The position numbers were made by a program, and so were the translations under genes. The notes below the pieces were generated by a model, which made no database searches, was not told the DNA's origin, and saw only the letters and a list, made by a program, of their open reading frames with translations. Shown here piece by piece: positions 1 to 5,712 of a DNA stretch of 5,712 bases (positions are counted from its first letter, which is position 1; each line of letters begins with the position of its first letter). Source of the stretch: Solirubrobacteraceae bacterium (GTDB taxonomy: Bacteria > Actinomycetota > Thermoleophilia > Solirubrobacterales > Solirubrobacteraceae); assembly GCA_025928415.1 (NCBI GenBank), contig JAICJK010000186.1, forward strand, positions 1 through 5,712, written 5' to 3'.

Positions 1-51
1 GCCGTCGGGGGAGACCGCGCCCTGCGCGCCGGGGACGCCTGGGCCGCTCAC
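1..51 (-). CDS. Start of third gene of the formate dehydrogenase operon (partial, cut by window edge)
   Basis: A GTG at 51-49 overlaps the fdhB stop codon (50-48) as GTGA, and the frame stays open for all 17 visible codons to the window edge, reading MSGPGVPGAQGAVSPDG. A GGGGGCGG run a few bases upstream of the GTG could serve as a ribosome binding site, although stop/start coupling alone could drive initiation. The visible residues are Gly/Pro-rich and carry no recognisable domain. In related operons the gene after the iron-sulfur subunit often encodes a membrane subunit (NrfD/PsrC-like, or cytochrome b556 FdnI-like) or an accessory protein such as FdhD or FdhE. A membrane partner would suit the C-terminal helix of FdhB. 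The assignment rests on position only. Confidence 0.45.
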   Translation of the reverse strand, partial: MSGPGVPGAQGAVSPDG

Positions 52-878
52 CCGCGCCGCCCCCACAGCAGCGCGCCGGCGACGCCCGCGACGACCGCGA
101 CCGCCGCGCCGGCGGCGGCCCGCCAGGCCTCGCCCAGGTCGCGCGTCGTGTCGACCGGGTCGGGCGGCAGGCCGTAGACCTCGGGGTCGTCGAGCAGCAG
201 GAAGAACGCGCCGGCGCCGCCGATGCCGTCGTCGGGCCCTTCGAGGTAGAGCTGGGCGTGCTCCTCGCCGCGGCCCTGGAGCTCCTCGACGCGCCGCTCG
301 GCGTGCGCGCGCAGCTTGTCCAGCGGCCCGAACTGGATCGAGTTGGTCGGGCACGCCTTCGCGCACGCCGGCTCCTGCCCGTCGCCCAGGCGGTCGTAGC
401 AGAGGGTGCACTTCCACACCCGGCCGTCGTCCTCGCGCTGGTCGAGCACGCCGAACGGGCACGCGGGCACGCAGTAGCCGCAGCCGTTGCAGATGTCCTC
501 CTGGACGACGACCGTCCCGAACTCCGTGCGGAACAGCGCGCCGGTCGGGCAGACCTCCAGGCAGGCGGCGTGGGTGCAGTGCTTGCAGACGTCGGAGGAC
601 ATCAGCCAGCGCAGGCCCTCGACGTCCTCCACCTCCACGCGCTGCTCGACGAACGCCACGTGGCGCCAGGTGTCGGCGCCCAGGCCGCCGGTGTTGTCCA
701 TCGACAGCCCGAGGAACTCGAGCCCGTCCTCCGGCACCTGGTTCCACTCCTTGCAGGCGACCTCGCACGCCTTGCAGCCGATGCACAGCGACGTGTCGGT
801 GAAGAACCCGACGCGGTCGCGAGCCTCGTCGCCGTAGGTGCTCGGCCAGGCGGTCGTCGGCAGCTCGTAGGTGCTCAT
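48..878 (-). CDS. fdhB: Formate dehydrogenase iron-sulfur (beta) subunit, four [4Fe-4S] clusters, C-terminal membrane helix
   Basis: This is a 276-residue electron-transfer subunit that should carry electrons from the [4Fe-4S] cluster of FdhA to the next acceptor. Sixteen cysteines form four ferredoxin-type cluster motifs: C32-x2-C35-x2-C38-x3-C42; C98-x2-C101-x4-C106-x3-C110; C130-x2-C133-x2-C136-x3-C140; and C157-x2-C160 with C172-x3-C176. This is the arrangement of FdnH/FdoH and related DMSO-reductase-family beta subunits. Residues about 254-272 form one hydrophobic Ala/Val/Gly-rich segment followed by WGRRG, which looks like a single C-terminal membrane anchor as in FdnH (about 290 residues). 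The ATG at 878-876 overlaps the fdhA stop as ATGA. No clear Shine-Dalgarno sequence precedes it, so translation is probably coupled to fdhA. The gene lies inside a much longer open frame that runs back through fdhA out of frame; cluster 1 at residue 32 and the ATGA overlap fix the real start. Confidence 0.95.
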   Translation of the reverse strand: MSTYELPTTAWPSTYGDEARDRVGFFTDTSLCIGCKACEVACKEWNQVPEDGLEFLGLSMDNTGGLGADTWRHVAFVEQRVEVEDVEGLRWLMSSDVCKHCTHAACLEVCPTGALFRTEFGTVVVQEDICNGCGYCVPACPFGVLDQREDDGRVWKCTLCYDRLGDGQEPACAKACPTNSIQFGPLDKLRAHAERRVEELQGRGEEHAQLYLEGPDDGIGGAGAFFLLLDDPEVYGLPPDPVDTTRDLGEAWRAAAGAAVAVVAGVAGALLWGRRG

Positions 879-3800
879 GGGCCGGTCGGGGCGCCCGCGC
901 GGCGCCGGTAGTCGTCGACGTAGGCCAGCAGCGCGGGCCCGCGCGGCCGGCGGCCGCGGCGCACGTCGCAGGTGGAGCCCTTGAACTCGGAGATGTGGAC
1001 GTTCCGGTCCAGGACGAAGGGCAGCAGGTCGTTCGCCGAGTCGCCGCTCGCCAGCCCGTTGGGCCCCCAGTGGTAGGGCAGGCCGATGGTGTGGACCTCG
1101 CGGCCGTCGATGCGCAGCGGGCGCATGCGGTCGGTGACCAGCACGCGCGCCTCGATCGCCGTCCGCGTGGTGACGATCGTCGCCCACTCCCTGTGCTCCA
1201 GCCCGCGCAGCGCCGCGAGCTCCGGCGACACCTCCACGAACGGGTCCGGCGCCAACTCGGCCAGGTAGGGCAGGAAGCGCGACATGCCGCCCGCCGTGTG
1301 GTGCTCGGCGATGCGGTAGGTCACCATCGCGAACGGGAAGACCTCGGAGCCGGGGTCGCCGGCGGTGGGGTTGTAAGGGTTGTCGTCGCGCTCGTACCGC
1401 TGCCGGGTGGGGTTGGCCTGCACCTCGGGGTAGAGCGCGTTGCGCGCCGGGGACTCGTGCGGCTCGTAGTGCGCCGGCAGCGGCCCGTCGACCAGCCCGC
1501 TGGGGACGTACAGCCAGCCCTTGCCGTCGGCCTGCATGATGAAGGGCTCGTCTCCGCGCAGCGCCATCTCCGCCTCGGCGCCCTCGTCCGGGACGTAGCC
1601 GGGCGCCTTGTCCTTCTTGAAGTCCGGGACGTCGTCGCCGGTCCACTCGCCGGCCTCCTCGTCCCACCACACGTACCGCTTGCGCTCGCTCCACGGCCGG
1701 CCCTCCGGGTCCGCCGAGGCGCGGTTGTAGAGGATGCGGCGGTTCATCGGCCACGCCCAGCCCCAGTCCGGCGCCACCCAGGACTGCTCGCTGCCGGGGC
1801 GGCGGCGGGCGGTCTGGTTGGCATCCCCGCCGTAGCTGCCGGAGTAGATCCAGCAGCCGCACGCGGTCGACCCGTCGCCCTTCAGGGCCGTGTAGCCGTC
1901 GACGGCCTTGCCGCCGGCGACCTCGAAGCCGGAGATCTCCTTCAGCACGGCCTCCGCGTCGGGCTCGTCGTGCTCGCCCTCCGTCGGGTAGTCCCAGGTC
2001 AGGTCCAGGACGGCCCGGTCGCGCGGCTCGGTGGAGCCCGCGAGCTTGTCGCGGATGCGCCTGGTCAGGTGGAACATGAAGTGCAGCTCCGAGCGGCAGT
2101 CGCCCGGCGGCTCGACGGCCTTGTGGTGCCACTGCAGCAGGCGCTGGGTGTTGGTGAACGACCCGCTCTTCTCGGTGTGCGCCGAGGCCGGCAGGAAGAA
2201 CACCTCGGTCCCGATGTCCTCCGTGCGCAGCTCGCCCGTCTGGATCTCCGGGCCGTCCTTCCAGAACGTCGCCGACTCGATCATCTGCAGGTCGCGGACG
2301 ACCAGCCACTTCAGGTTGGCCATGCCGAGCCGGTGCAGCTTCGCGTTGGCCGAGCCGACCGTCGGGTTCTCGCCCATGACGAAGAAGCCCTCGACGTCCC
2401 CGTCGCGCATCCCCATCACCGCGGGGTAGATCGAGTGGTCGCCGGTCAGCTTCGGCAGCAGGTCGAAGCGGAAGTCGTTCTCCGGCGTGGCCGTCGCGCC
2501 CCACCACGCCTTGAGGAGGCTGATCGTGTACTCGCGCATGTGGCCCCAATAGCCGCCGGGCGACGTGTTGGTCTCCAGGTAGGCCTCCAGCGAGGTGTCC
2601 TGGCCGGCGTGCGGCATCGGCAGGTAGCCGGGCAGGATGTTGTAGAGCGTCGGGATGTCGGTCGAGCCCTGGATCGAGGCGTGCCCGCGCAGCGCCATGA
2701 CCCCGCCGCCCGGGCGGCCGATGTTGCCGAGCAGGAGCTGCAGGATCGACGCGGCGCGGATGTACTGCACGCCGACGGTGTGGTGCGTCCAGCCCACGGA
2801 GTAGACGAACGCGGTGGTCCGCTCGCGGCCGGAGTTGGCCACGACGGCGTCGGCCACGCGCGCGAACTGCGCGGGTGCGATGCCGCAGACCCGCTCGACC
2901 ATCTCGGGCGTGTAGCGCGCGAAGTGGCGCTTGAGGACCTGGAAGACGCAGCGGGGGTCCTGCAGCGTGTCGTCGTGCTCGGGCGGCTCGCCGTGCTCGA
3001 GGCCGGCGCCGTGCGCGCCGTGCGACTGCTCGCCCGTGGAGGTCTCGGTCTTCGACCCGGACCCGCCCGCCTTGGCGGCCTGCTCGCGCTTGCCGGCGGC
3101 CGACGGCGGCTCCATCCCCGCGTAGGACCAGCTCGAGACGTCGTAGGAGCCGGACTCCTCGTCCCAGCCGGAGAACACCCCGGCGAGGTCCTCGGTGTCC
3201 CGGAACTCCTCGTCGAGGATCGTCGCGGCGTTCGTGTACGCCGCGACGTACTCGCGGAACTCGTGGCCGCCCTGCAGGACGTGGTTGATCAGGGCGCCGA
3301 GGAAGGCGATGTCCGTCCCCACGCGGATCGGCACGTGCTCGTCGGCGATCGCGCTCGTCCGCGTGAAGCGCGGGTCGACGTGGATGATCTGCGCCCCGCG
3401 CTCGCGCGCCTCCATCACCCACTGGAACCCGACGGGATGGCACTCGGCCATGTTCGAGCCCTCGATGACGATGCAGTCGGCGTTGGCGAGGTCCTGCTGG
3501 AAGGTGGTGGCGCCGCCGCGCCCGAACGAGGTCCCCAGACCGGGGACCGTGCTCGAGTGTCATATGCGGGCCTGGTTCTCGATCTGCACGGCGCCGAGCG
3601 CCGTGAAGGACTTCTTGATGAGGTAGTTCTCCTCGTTGTCGAGCGTGGCGCCGCCGAGGTGCGCGAAGCCGAGCGTGCGGCGCAGCAGCTCCCCGTCCTC
3701 GCCGGCCTCCTGCCAGGTCCGCTCCCGCGTCTCCAGGACGCGGTCGGCGATCATGTCGAGCGCCTGCTCGAGGTCGATCTCCTCCCAGTCGGTCGCGTGC

Positions 3801-4132
3801 GGCGCGCGCCGCAGCGCCTTGGTCGTGCGGGTGGGGGAGGTGACCAGCGACAGCGAGGAGGAGCCGCGCGGGCACAGGCGCCCGCGGGAGATCGGCGAGT
3901 CCGGGTCGCCCTCGATCTGGACGACCTTCTCGTCCTTGACGTAGAGCTTCTGGCCGCAGCCGACGGCGCAGTAGGGGCAGATCGAGCCGACGACGCGGTC
4001 GGCGTCCTGGGTGCGCGGCTTCAGCGAGGCGGAGCGCTTGGACTTCGCCGCGGACCCGAGCGCGAGCGGGTCGCCGCCGCCGGCCTGGCGCAGCAGCGAG
4101 GGGAGGCGGGGCGACCGGCGAGCCATCGCCAC
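875..4132 (-). CDS. fdhA: Selenocysteine-containing formate dehydrogenase catalytic (alpha) subunit, Mo/W-bis-MGD, UGA read as Sec
   Basis: The product is a 1085-residue formate dehydrogenase alpha subunit (formate to CO2) of the DMSO reductase family. The N-terminal cluster motif is C52-x2-C55-x3-C59 with C87 (LCPRG). The active site is NQARI-U191-H192-SST, where U191 is an in-frame UGA (3562-3560). The conserved active-site Arg is probably R482 in MALRGHASIQGSTD. The C-terminal MGD-binding domain starts near residue 944 (HHTAGGMSR) and contains YHWGPNG. A naive translation stops at UGA and restarts at M228, losing 36 conserved residues (HSSTVPGLG to IEGSN). A hydrophilic, His-containing insert lies at about 340-393. 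GTG at 4132 is chosen as start: AGG lies 9 nt upstream and an in-frame TGA (4138-4136) precludes a longer form. ATG at 4126 is an alternative. No Tat signal is present, so it is probably cytoplasmic. The stop overlaps fdhB (ATGA). It is somewhat longer than E. coli FdnG (about 1015). Confidence 0.95.
3527..3559 (-). promoter_or_regulatory. Bacterial SECIS element (SelB-binding hairpin) of fdhA
   Basis: Directly after the UGA the mRNA can fold into a perfect 7-bp stem, GGUCCCC (3548-3542) with GGGGACC (3536-3530), closed by the loop GGUCU (3541-3537). A further CGA/UCG pairing (3555-3553 with 3529-3527) extends the stem below a 4-nt 5' bulge. The GGUCU loop is the motif SelB recognises in E. 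coli fdhF. The 18-nt distance from UGA to the loop equals that in fdhF as I remember its sequence. The hairpin lies in coding sequence (residues P-G-L-G-T), and its Gly codons are GGT and GGG rather than GGC, the choices needed for the loop and the stem. Confidence 0.93.
3560..3562 (-). other. Selenocysteine codon (UGA) of fdhA
   Basis: This in-frame TGA sits between NQARI (residue 190) and HSSTVPGLG (residue 192). In formate dehydrogenases this position is the Mo/W-ligating Sec or Cys, followed by a conserved His. The reading frame is continuous on both sides: 190 codons upstream and 894 sense codons downstream, with high GC third positions and family-typical sequence throughout. A SECIS hairpin follows directly. 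The codon just before it is ATA, whereas the other Ile codons I checked nearby are ATC. A sequencing error turning TGC into TGA is the only real alternative, and the matching hairpin makes that unlikely. Confidence 0.95.
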
Positions 4133-4164
4133 GGATCATCGCCTGGGCGCGGGGGCGTGACGCG

Positions 4165-4189
4165 GGATCGGTCCGTTCTCGGACCATCC
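4165..4189 (-). other. Inverted repeat in the fdhA leader (10-bp hairpin with one bulge; possible terminator or operator)
   Basis: On the minus strand, GGAT-GGTCCG, the loop AGAA, then CGGACC-(G)-ATCC can form ten base pairs with one unpaired G. It lies 18 bases after the transporter stop codon and about 32 bases before the fdhA start, so it should be in the fdhA leader or at the 3' end of the transporter mRNA. No U-tract follows, so a classical Rho-independent terminator is not shown; hairpins without a U-tract have been proposed as terminators in actinobacteria. The near-perfect dyad (GGTCCG-N4-CGGACC) would also suit a dimeric DNA-binding regulator. The choice between these is inference. 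Confidence 0.5.
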
Positions 4190-4202
4190 GCGCGCCGCGC
4201 GG
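4188..4202. repeat. GC-only 15-base palindrome next to the leader hairpin
   Basis: The + strand reads CCGCGCG-C-CGCGCGG, a perfect 7-base inverted repeat around one central base. It abuts and shares two bases with the inverted repeat at 4165-4189, and starts 6 bases after the transporter stop (4208). It could be a second hairpin of a transcription end or an operator half. In DNA this GC-rich, short GC palindromes also arise by chance, so I give it little weight alone. Confidence 0.35.
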
Positions 4203-4207
4203 GACGG

Positions 4208-5548
4208 TCATTCGATCGCCGCCGTGGCTCCGTCGGCGCGATCGTCGTCGCGCACCCGGCGCAGCAGCGGCAGCGACGCGAGCGTCGCCACGCCGCAGAC
4301 CGCCCATGTCGCCGAGTAGCCCTGCGTCGAGCTGAGCACCGGCCGCGCGGCGGTGATGGCCAGGCCGGCGATCAGCGGGCCGAGCATCACCCCGATGCCG
4401 CGGCTGGCGCTGTAGAAGCCGGTCAGCAGGCCGTGACGACCCTCCGGCATCAGCGGCTGCAGCAGCGCGTAGGGCAGCGACAGCAGCACGCCGCCGCCGA
4501 TCGCCAGCGGCACGGCCGCCACCGCGAGCACGACGCGCGAGGTCGTGAAGACGAGCGCGAACATGGGCAGGCCGAAGATCACGGCGCCGCAGGCCATCGT
4601 CGCGCGCGTGCCGAAGCGGTCGGCCAGCTTGCCGCTGCCCAGCGCGCCGACCAGGATGAAGACGGCCACCGCGCCGACGAGCAGCGCCGCGCTGCTCAGC
4701 TTCACGCCGAGCCCGCGGGTGAGCCACAGGATCACGAAGGTCTTGAGCGCCGCGAGCGCGAGCTCCCACAGCGCATTGGCCAGGAAGAAGGCCCGCAGCG
4801 CGGTGTCGTGGCGCAGGGCGCCCGCGACCTCGCGCACCGAGTCGGCGATCCCGTCGTCCTCGCGCGACGGGCGCTCGCGGTCGGCGCCCGGGTCGGCGGT
4901 CCAGGCGAACACCACCACCACGCCGGCGACCAGCACGGCCGCGACCAGGAACGGCGCGGTCCGCCCGAGCGACAGCAGCAGCCCGCCGCCGAGCAGCGCG
5001 AGCACCGTGCCGGTGCCGCGGAACAGCGCCTGGGTGCTCTGCGCCCGGCCGGCCACCTCGTCGGGCACCAGGTCGGGGTAGAGCGCGCGGTAGGGCTCAT
5101 ACGCGATGAAGTAGCCGACGAAGAAGACCAGGATCGCCGCGGCCAGGGCGCCGAGCGAGCCGACGAAGCCCAGGCCGACCAGGCCGACCACCGCCACCGG
5201 GGTGCCGGCCGCCACGAACGGCAGGCGGCCGCCCCAGCGCGTGCGCAGCCGGTCCGACCAGGCGCCGATCGGCAGCGGCAGCAGCAGCGCGCCGAGCCCC
5301 TCGGCGCCGATCAGCAGGCCGATGACGGTGTTCGAGGTCGTGAAGCGGTGGGCGACCGTCGGCCCGTAGGTCGACACGACCGTGATCGCGAGCGCGAGCG
5401 CGAGGGTCGGGAGGCCGAGCAGTCCGAGGCGATGGCGCTCCTCCCGGCTCAGCGATCGGCCGCCGTCGTCCTCCCCCTCCCCCTCGGGGCGGCCGGCGTC
5501 GTCGTCCGCCGGCGCATCGGCCTCCCGGTCGCCGGCGCGCACCGTCAC
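4208..5548 (-). CDS. MFS transporter, SLC45/GPH-like (sugar:cation symporter type)
   Basis: This is a 446-residue polytopic inner-membrane protein with about 12 hydrophobic segments, the first starting near residue 42 after an acidic, charged N-terminal tail (1-40). The MFS loop 2-3 motif appears as GAWSDRLRTRWGGR (95-108) and its second-half counterpart as GKLADRFGTR (306-315). The form of the first motif, the following LPFVAAGTP, and YEPYRALYPDLVPDEVAGRAQS (150-171) resemble the glycoside-pentoside-hexuronide and SLC45 sucrose-type branch of the superfamily. A charged central loop (about 217-249) separates the halves. The substrate cannot be read from the sequence. The GTG at 5548 is preceded by AGGG at 7-base spacing; a second GTG two codons later is an alternative. 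No ATG or GTG occurs in frame upstream within the 55-base gap. Nothing links it functionally to formate: it is unlike FocA-type formate channels and is separated from fdhA by palindromes. Confidence 0.88.
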   Translation of the reverse strand: MTVRAGDREADAPADDDAGRPEGEGEDDGGRSLSREERHRLGLLGLPTLALALAITVVSTYGPTVAHRFTTSNTVIGLLIGAEGLGALLLPLPIGAWSDRLRTRWGGRLPFVAAGTPVAVVGLVGLGFVGSLGALAAAILVFFVGYFIAYEPYRALYPDLVPDEVAGRAQSTQALFRGTGTVLALLGGGLLLSLGRTAPFLVAAVLVAGVVVVFAWTADPGADRERPSREDDGIADSVREVAGALRHDTALRAFFLANALWELALAALKTFVILWLTRGLGVKLSSAALLVGAVAVFILVGALGSGKLADRFGTRATMACGAVIFGLPMFALVFTTSRVVLAVAAVPLAIGGGVLLSLPYALLQPLMPEGRHGLLTGFYSASRGIGVMLGPLIAGLAITAARPVLSSTQGYSATWAVCGVATLASLPLLRRVRDDDRADGATAAIE

Positions 5549-5603
5549 GGCATGGCCCTGCTGCTCGATGGCATGCAGCGCACGTGCCCGGCCGCGGTGG
5601 CCG
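5549..5603 (-). promoter_or_regulatory. Short gap before the transporter gene with its ribosome binding site
   Basis: These 55 bases separate the upstream gene end from the transporter start. AGGG lies 7 bases before the GTG and is a plausible Shine-Dalgarno sequence. A weak dyad (CGGCC-N5-GGCCG) directly follows the upstream stop, and an 8-base palindrome GCACGTGC lies at 5580-5587. I see no convincing -35/-10 pair and no terminator with a U-tract, so read-through from the upstream gene is as likely as a separate promoter. Confidence 0.35.
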
Positions 5604-5712
5604 TCAAGCGCCGGGTGTCCGCCCGGGCGCGAGCAGCCCGGCGCGGGCCGCCAGCCAGCGGCGCAGGAACAGGCGGTCCTGCGGCGCCATCTGCTCCAGG
5701 CGCAGCCCGCGC
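5604..5712 (-). CDS. C-terminal end of an unidentified protein (partial, cut by window edge)
   Basis: A minus-strand frame is open from the window edge (first full codon at 5711) to a TGA at 5606-5604, giving the last 35 residues of a protein. Visible parts include RLEQMAPQDRLFLRRWLAAR and, further on, LLAPGR. Nearly all third codon positions are G or C, as in the other genes here, and the sequence looks like an amphipathic, Arg/Leu-rich C-terminal helix. I do not recognise the family. It ends 55 bases before the transporter start on the same strand and could be co-transcribed with it. It is too short for the open frame alone to be proof; codon bias and placement are the support. Confidence 0.6.
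   Translation of the reverse strand, partial: RGLRLEQMAPQDRLFLRRWLAARAGLLAPGRTPGA

Noticed and set aside
3452..3562. fdhA as a pseudogene or frameshifted gene
   Set aside because: The frame is unchanged across the UGA, flanking conservation is full, and the UGA is at the exact Sec position with a SECIS hairpin behind it.
48..4769. A 1573-codon open frame on the minus strand covering fdhA, fdhB and part of the transporter
   Set aside because: Only its last 276 codons (fdhB) are real. The rest is an Arg/Ala/Gly-rich out-of-frame reading of fdhA and the transporter, kept open because stop codons are rare at this GC content.
258..5081. Several plus-strand open frames of 60-217 codons opposite fdhB, fdhA and the transporter
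   Set aside because: They are antisense to well-supported genes, have low-complexity translations with no domain, and their length is explained by GC bias.
5385..5406. Short GCGAGC-type tandem repeat
   Set aside because: It encodes the alternating Leu-Ala of the first transporter membrane helix (LALALA) and is explained by codon bias.
5470..5492. C-rich run CCTCCCCCTCCCCCTC (G-run on the minus strand) as a G-quadruplex
   Set aside because: There are only two long G-runs and one GG, so a stable four-run motif is not present. The stretch encodes the acidic EGEGED tail of the transporter.
4208..5548. The transporter as a formate channel or formate/nitrite transporter
   Set aside because: It has MFS motifs and 12-helix character, not the shorter FocA/NirC fold, and a regulatory gap separates it from the operon.
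1..5712. tRNA (including selC), rRNA, CRISPR array or insertion sequence
   Set aside because: I saw no cloverleaf-like sequence, no regularly spaced repeats, and no transposase or terminal repeats; nearly all bases are in the genes listed.

Overview
The window is very GC-rich, with codon third positions almost all G or C, and every gene I can support lies on the minus strand with little or no spacing. The base composition and the style of the proteins suggest a high-GC actinobacterium, possibly of the Thermoleophilia/Solirubrobacterales kind. This placement is inference, because the window holds no phylogenetic marker.

Read in the direction of transcription (from high to low coordinates), the layout is as follows. 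First comes the C-terminal end of an unidentified gene (5604-5712). After a 55-base gap comes a 446-residue MFS transporter of SLC45/GPH (sugar symporter) type (4208-5548). A 75-base gap follows that carries two abutting inverted repeats (4165-4202). Then comes a formate dehydrogenase operon: the catalytic subunit fdhA (875-4132), the four-cluster iron-sulfur subunit fdhB (48-878), and the first 17 codons of a third gene (1-51), perhaps the membrane subunit. The three operon genes are joined by 4-base ATGA and GTGA stop/start overlaps.

The main result concerns fdhA. A standard translation breaks it into a 190-residue piece (3560-4132) and an 858-residue piece (875-3451). These are one gene. 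The break is an in-frame UGA at 3562-3560, exactly at the catalytic Sec/Cys position of formate dehydrogenases (NQARI-UGA-HSST). The reading frame stays open for 36 codons between the UGA and the first Met of the lower piece. Directly after the UGA lies a perfect 7-bp hairpin with the loop GGUCU, 18 nt from the UGA, which is a textbook bacterial SECIS element. The full product is a 1085-residue selenoprotein, so the host should encode SelA, SelB, SelC and SelD elsewhere.

Together FdhA (Mo/W-bis-MGD, Sec, one [4Fe-4S]) and FdhB (four [4Fe-4S] and a C-terminal membrane helix) would oxidise formate and pass electrons to a membrane partner or a soluble acceptor. FdhA has no Tat signal, and an in-frame stop just upstream of its start rules out a longer N terminus, so the enzyme probably faces the cytoplasm. 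The family and the selenocysteine mechanism are known. The less usual points are the lone ATA codon before the UGA, the Arg in place of the usual Lys near the iron-sulfur cluster, the palindromic leader and the topology question.
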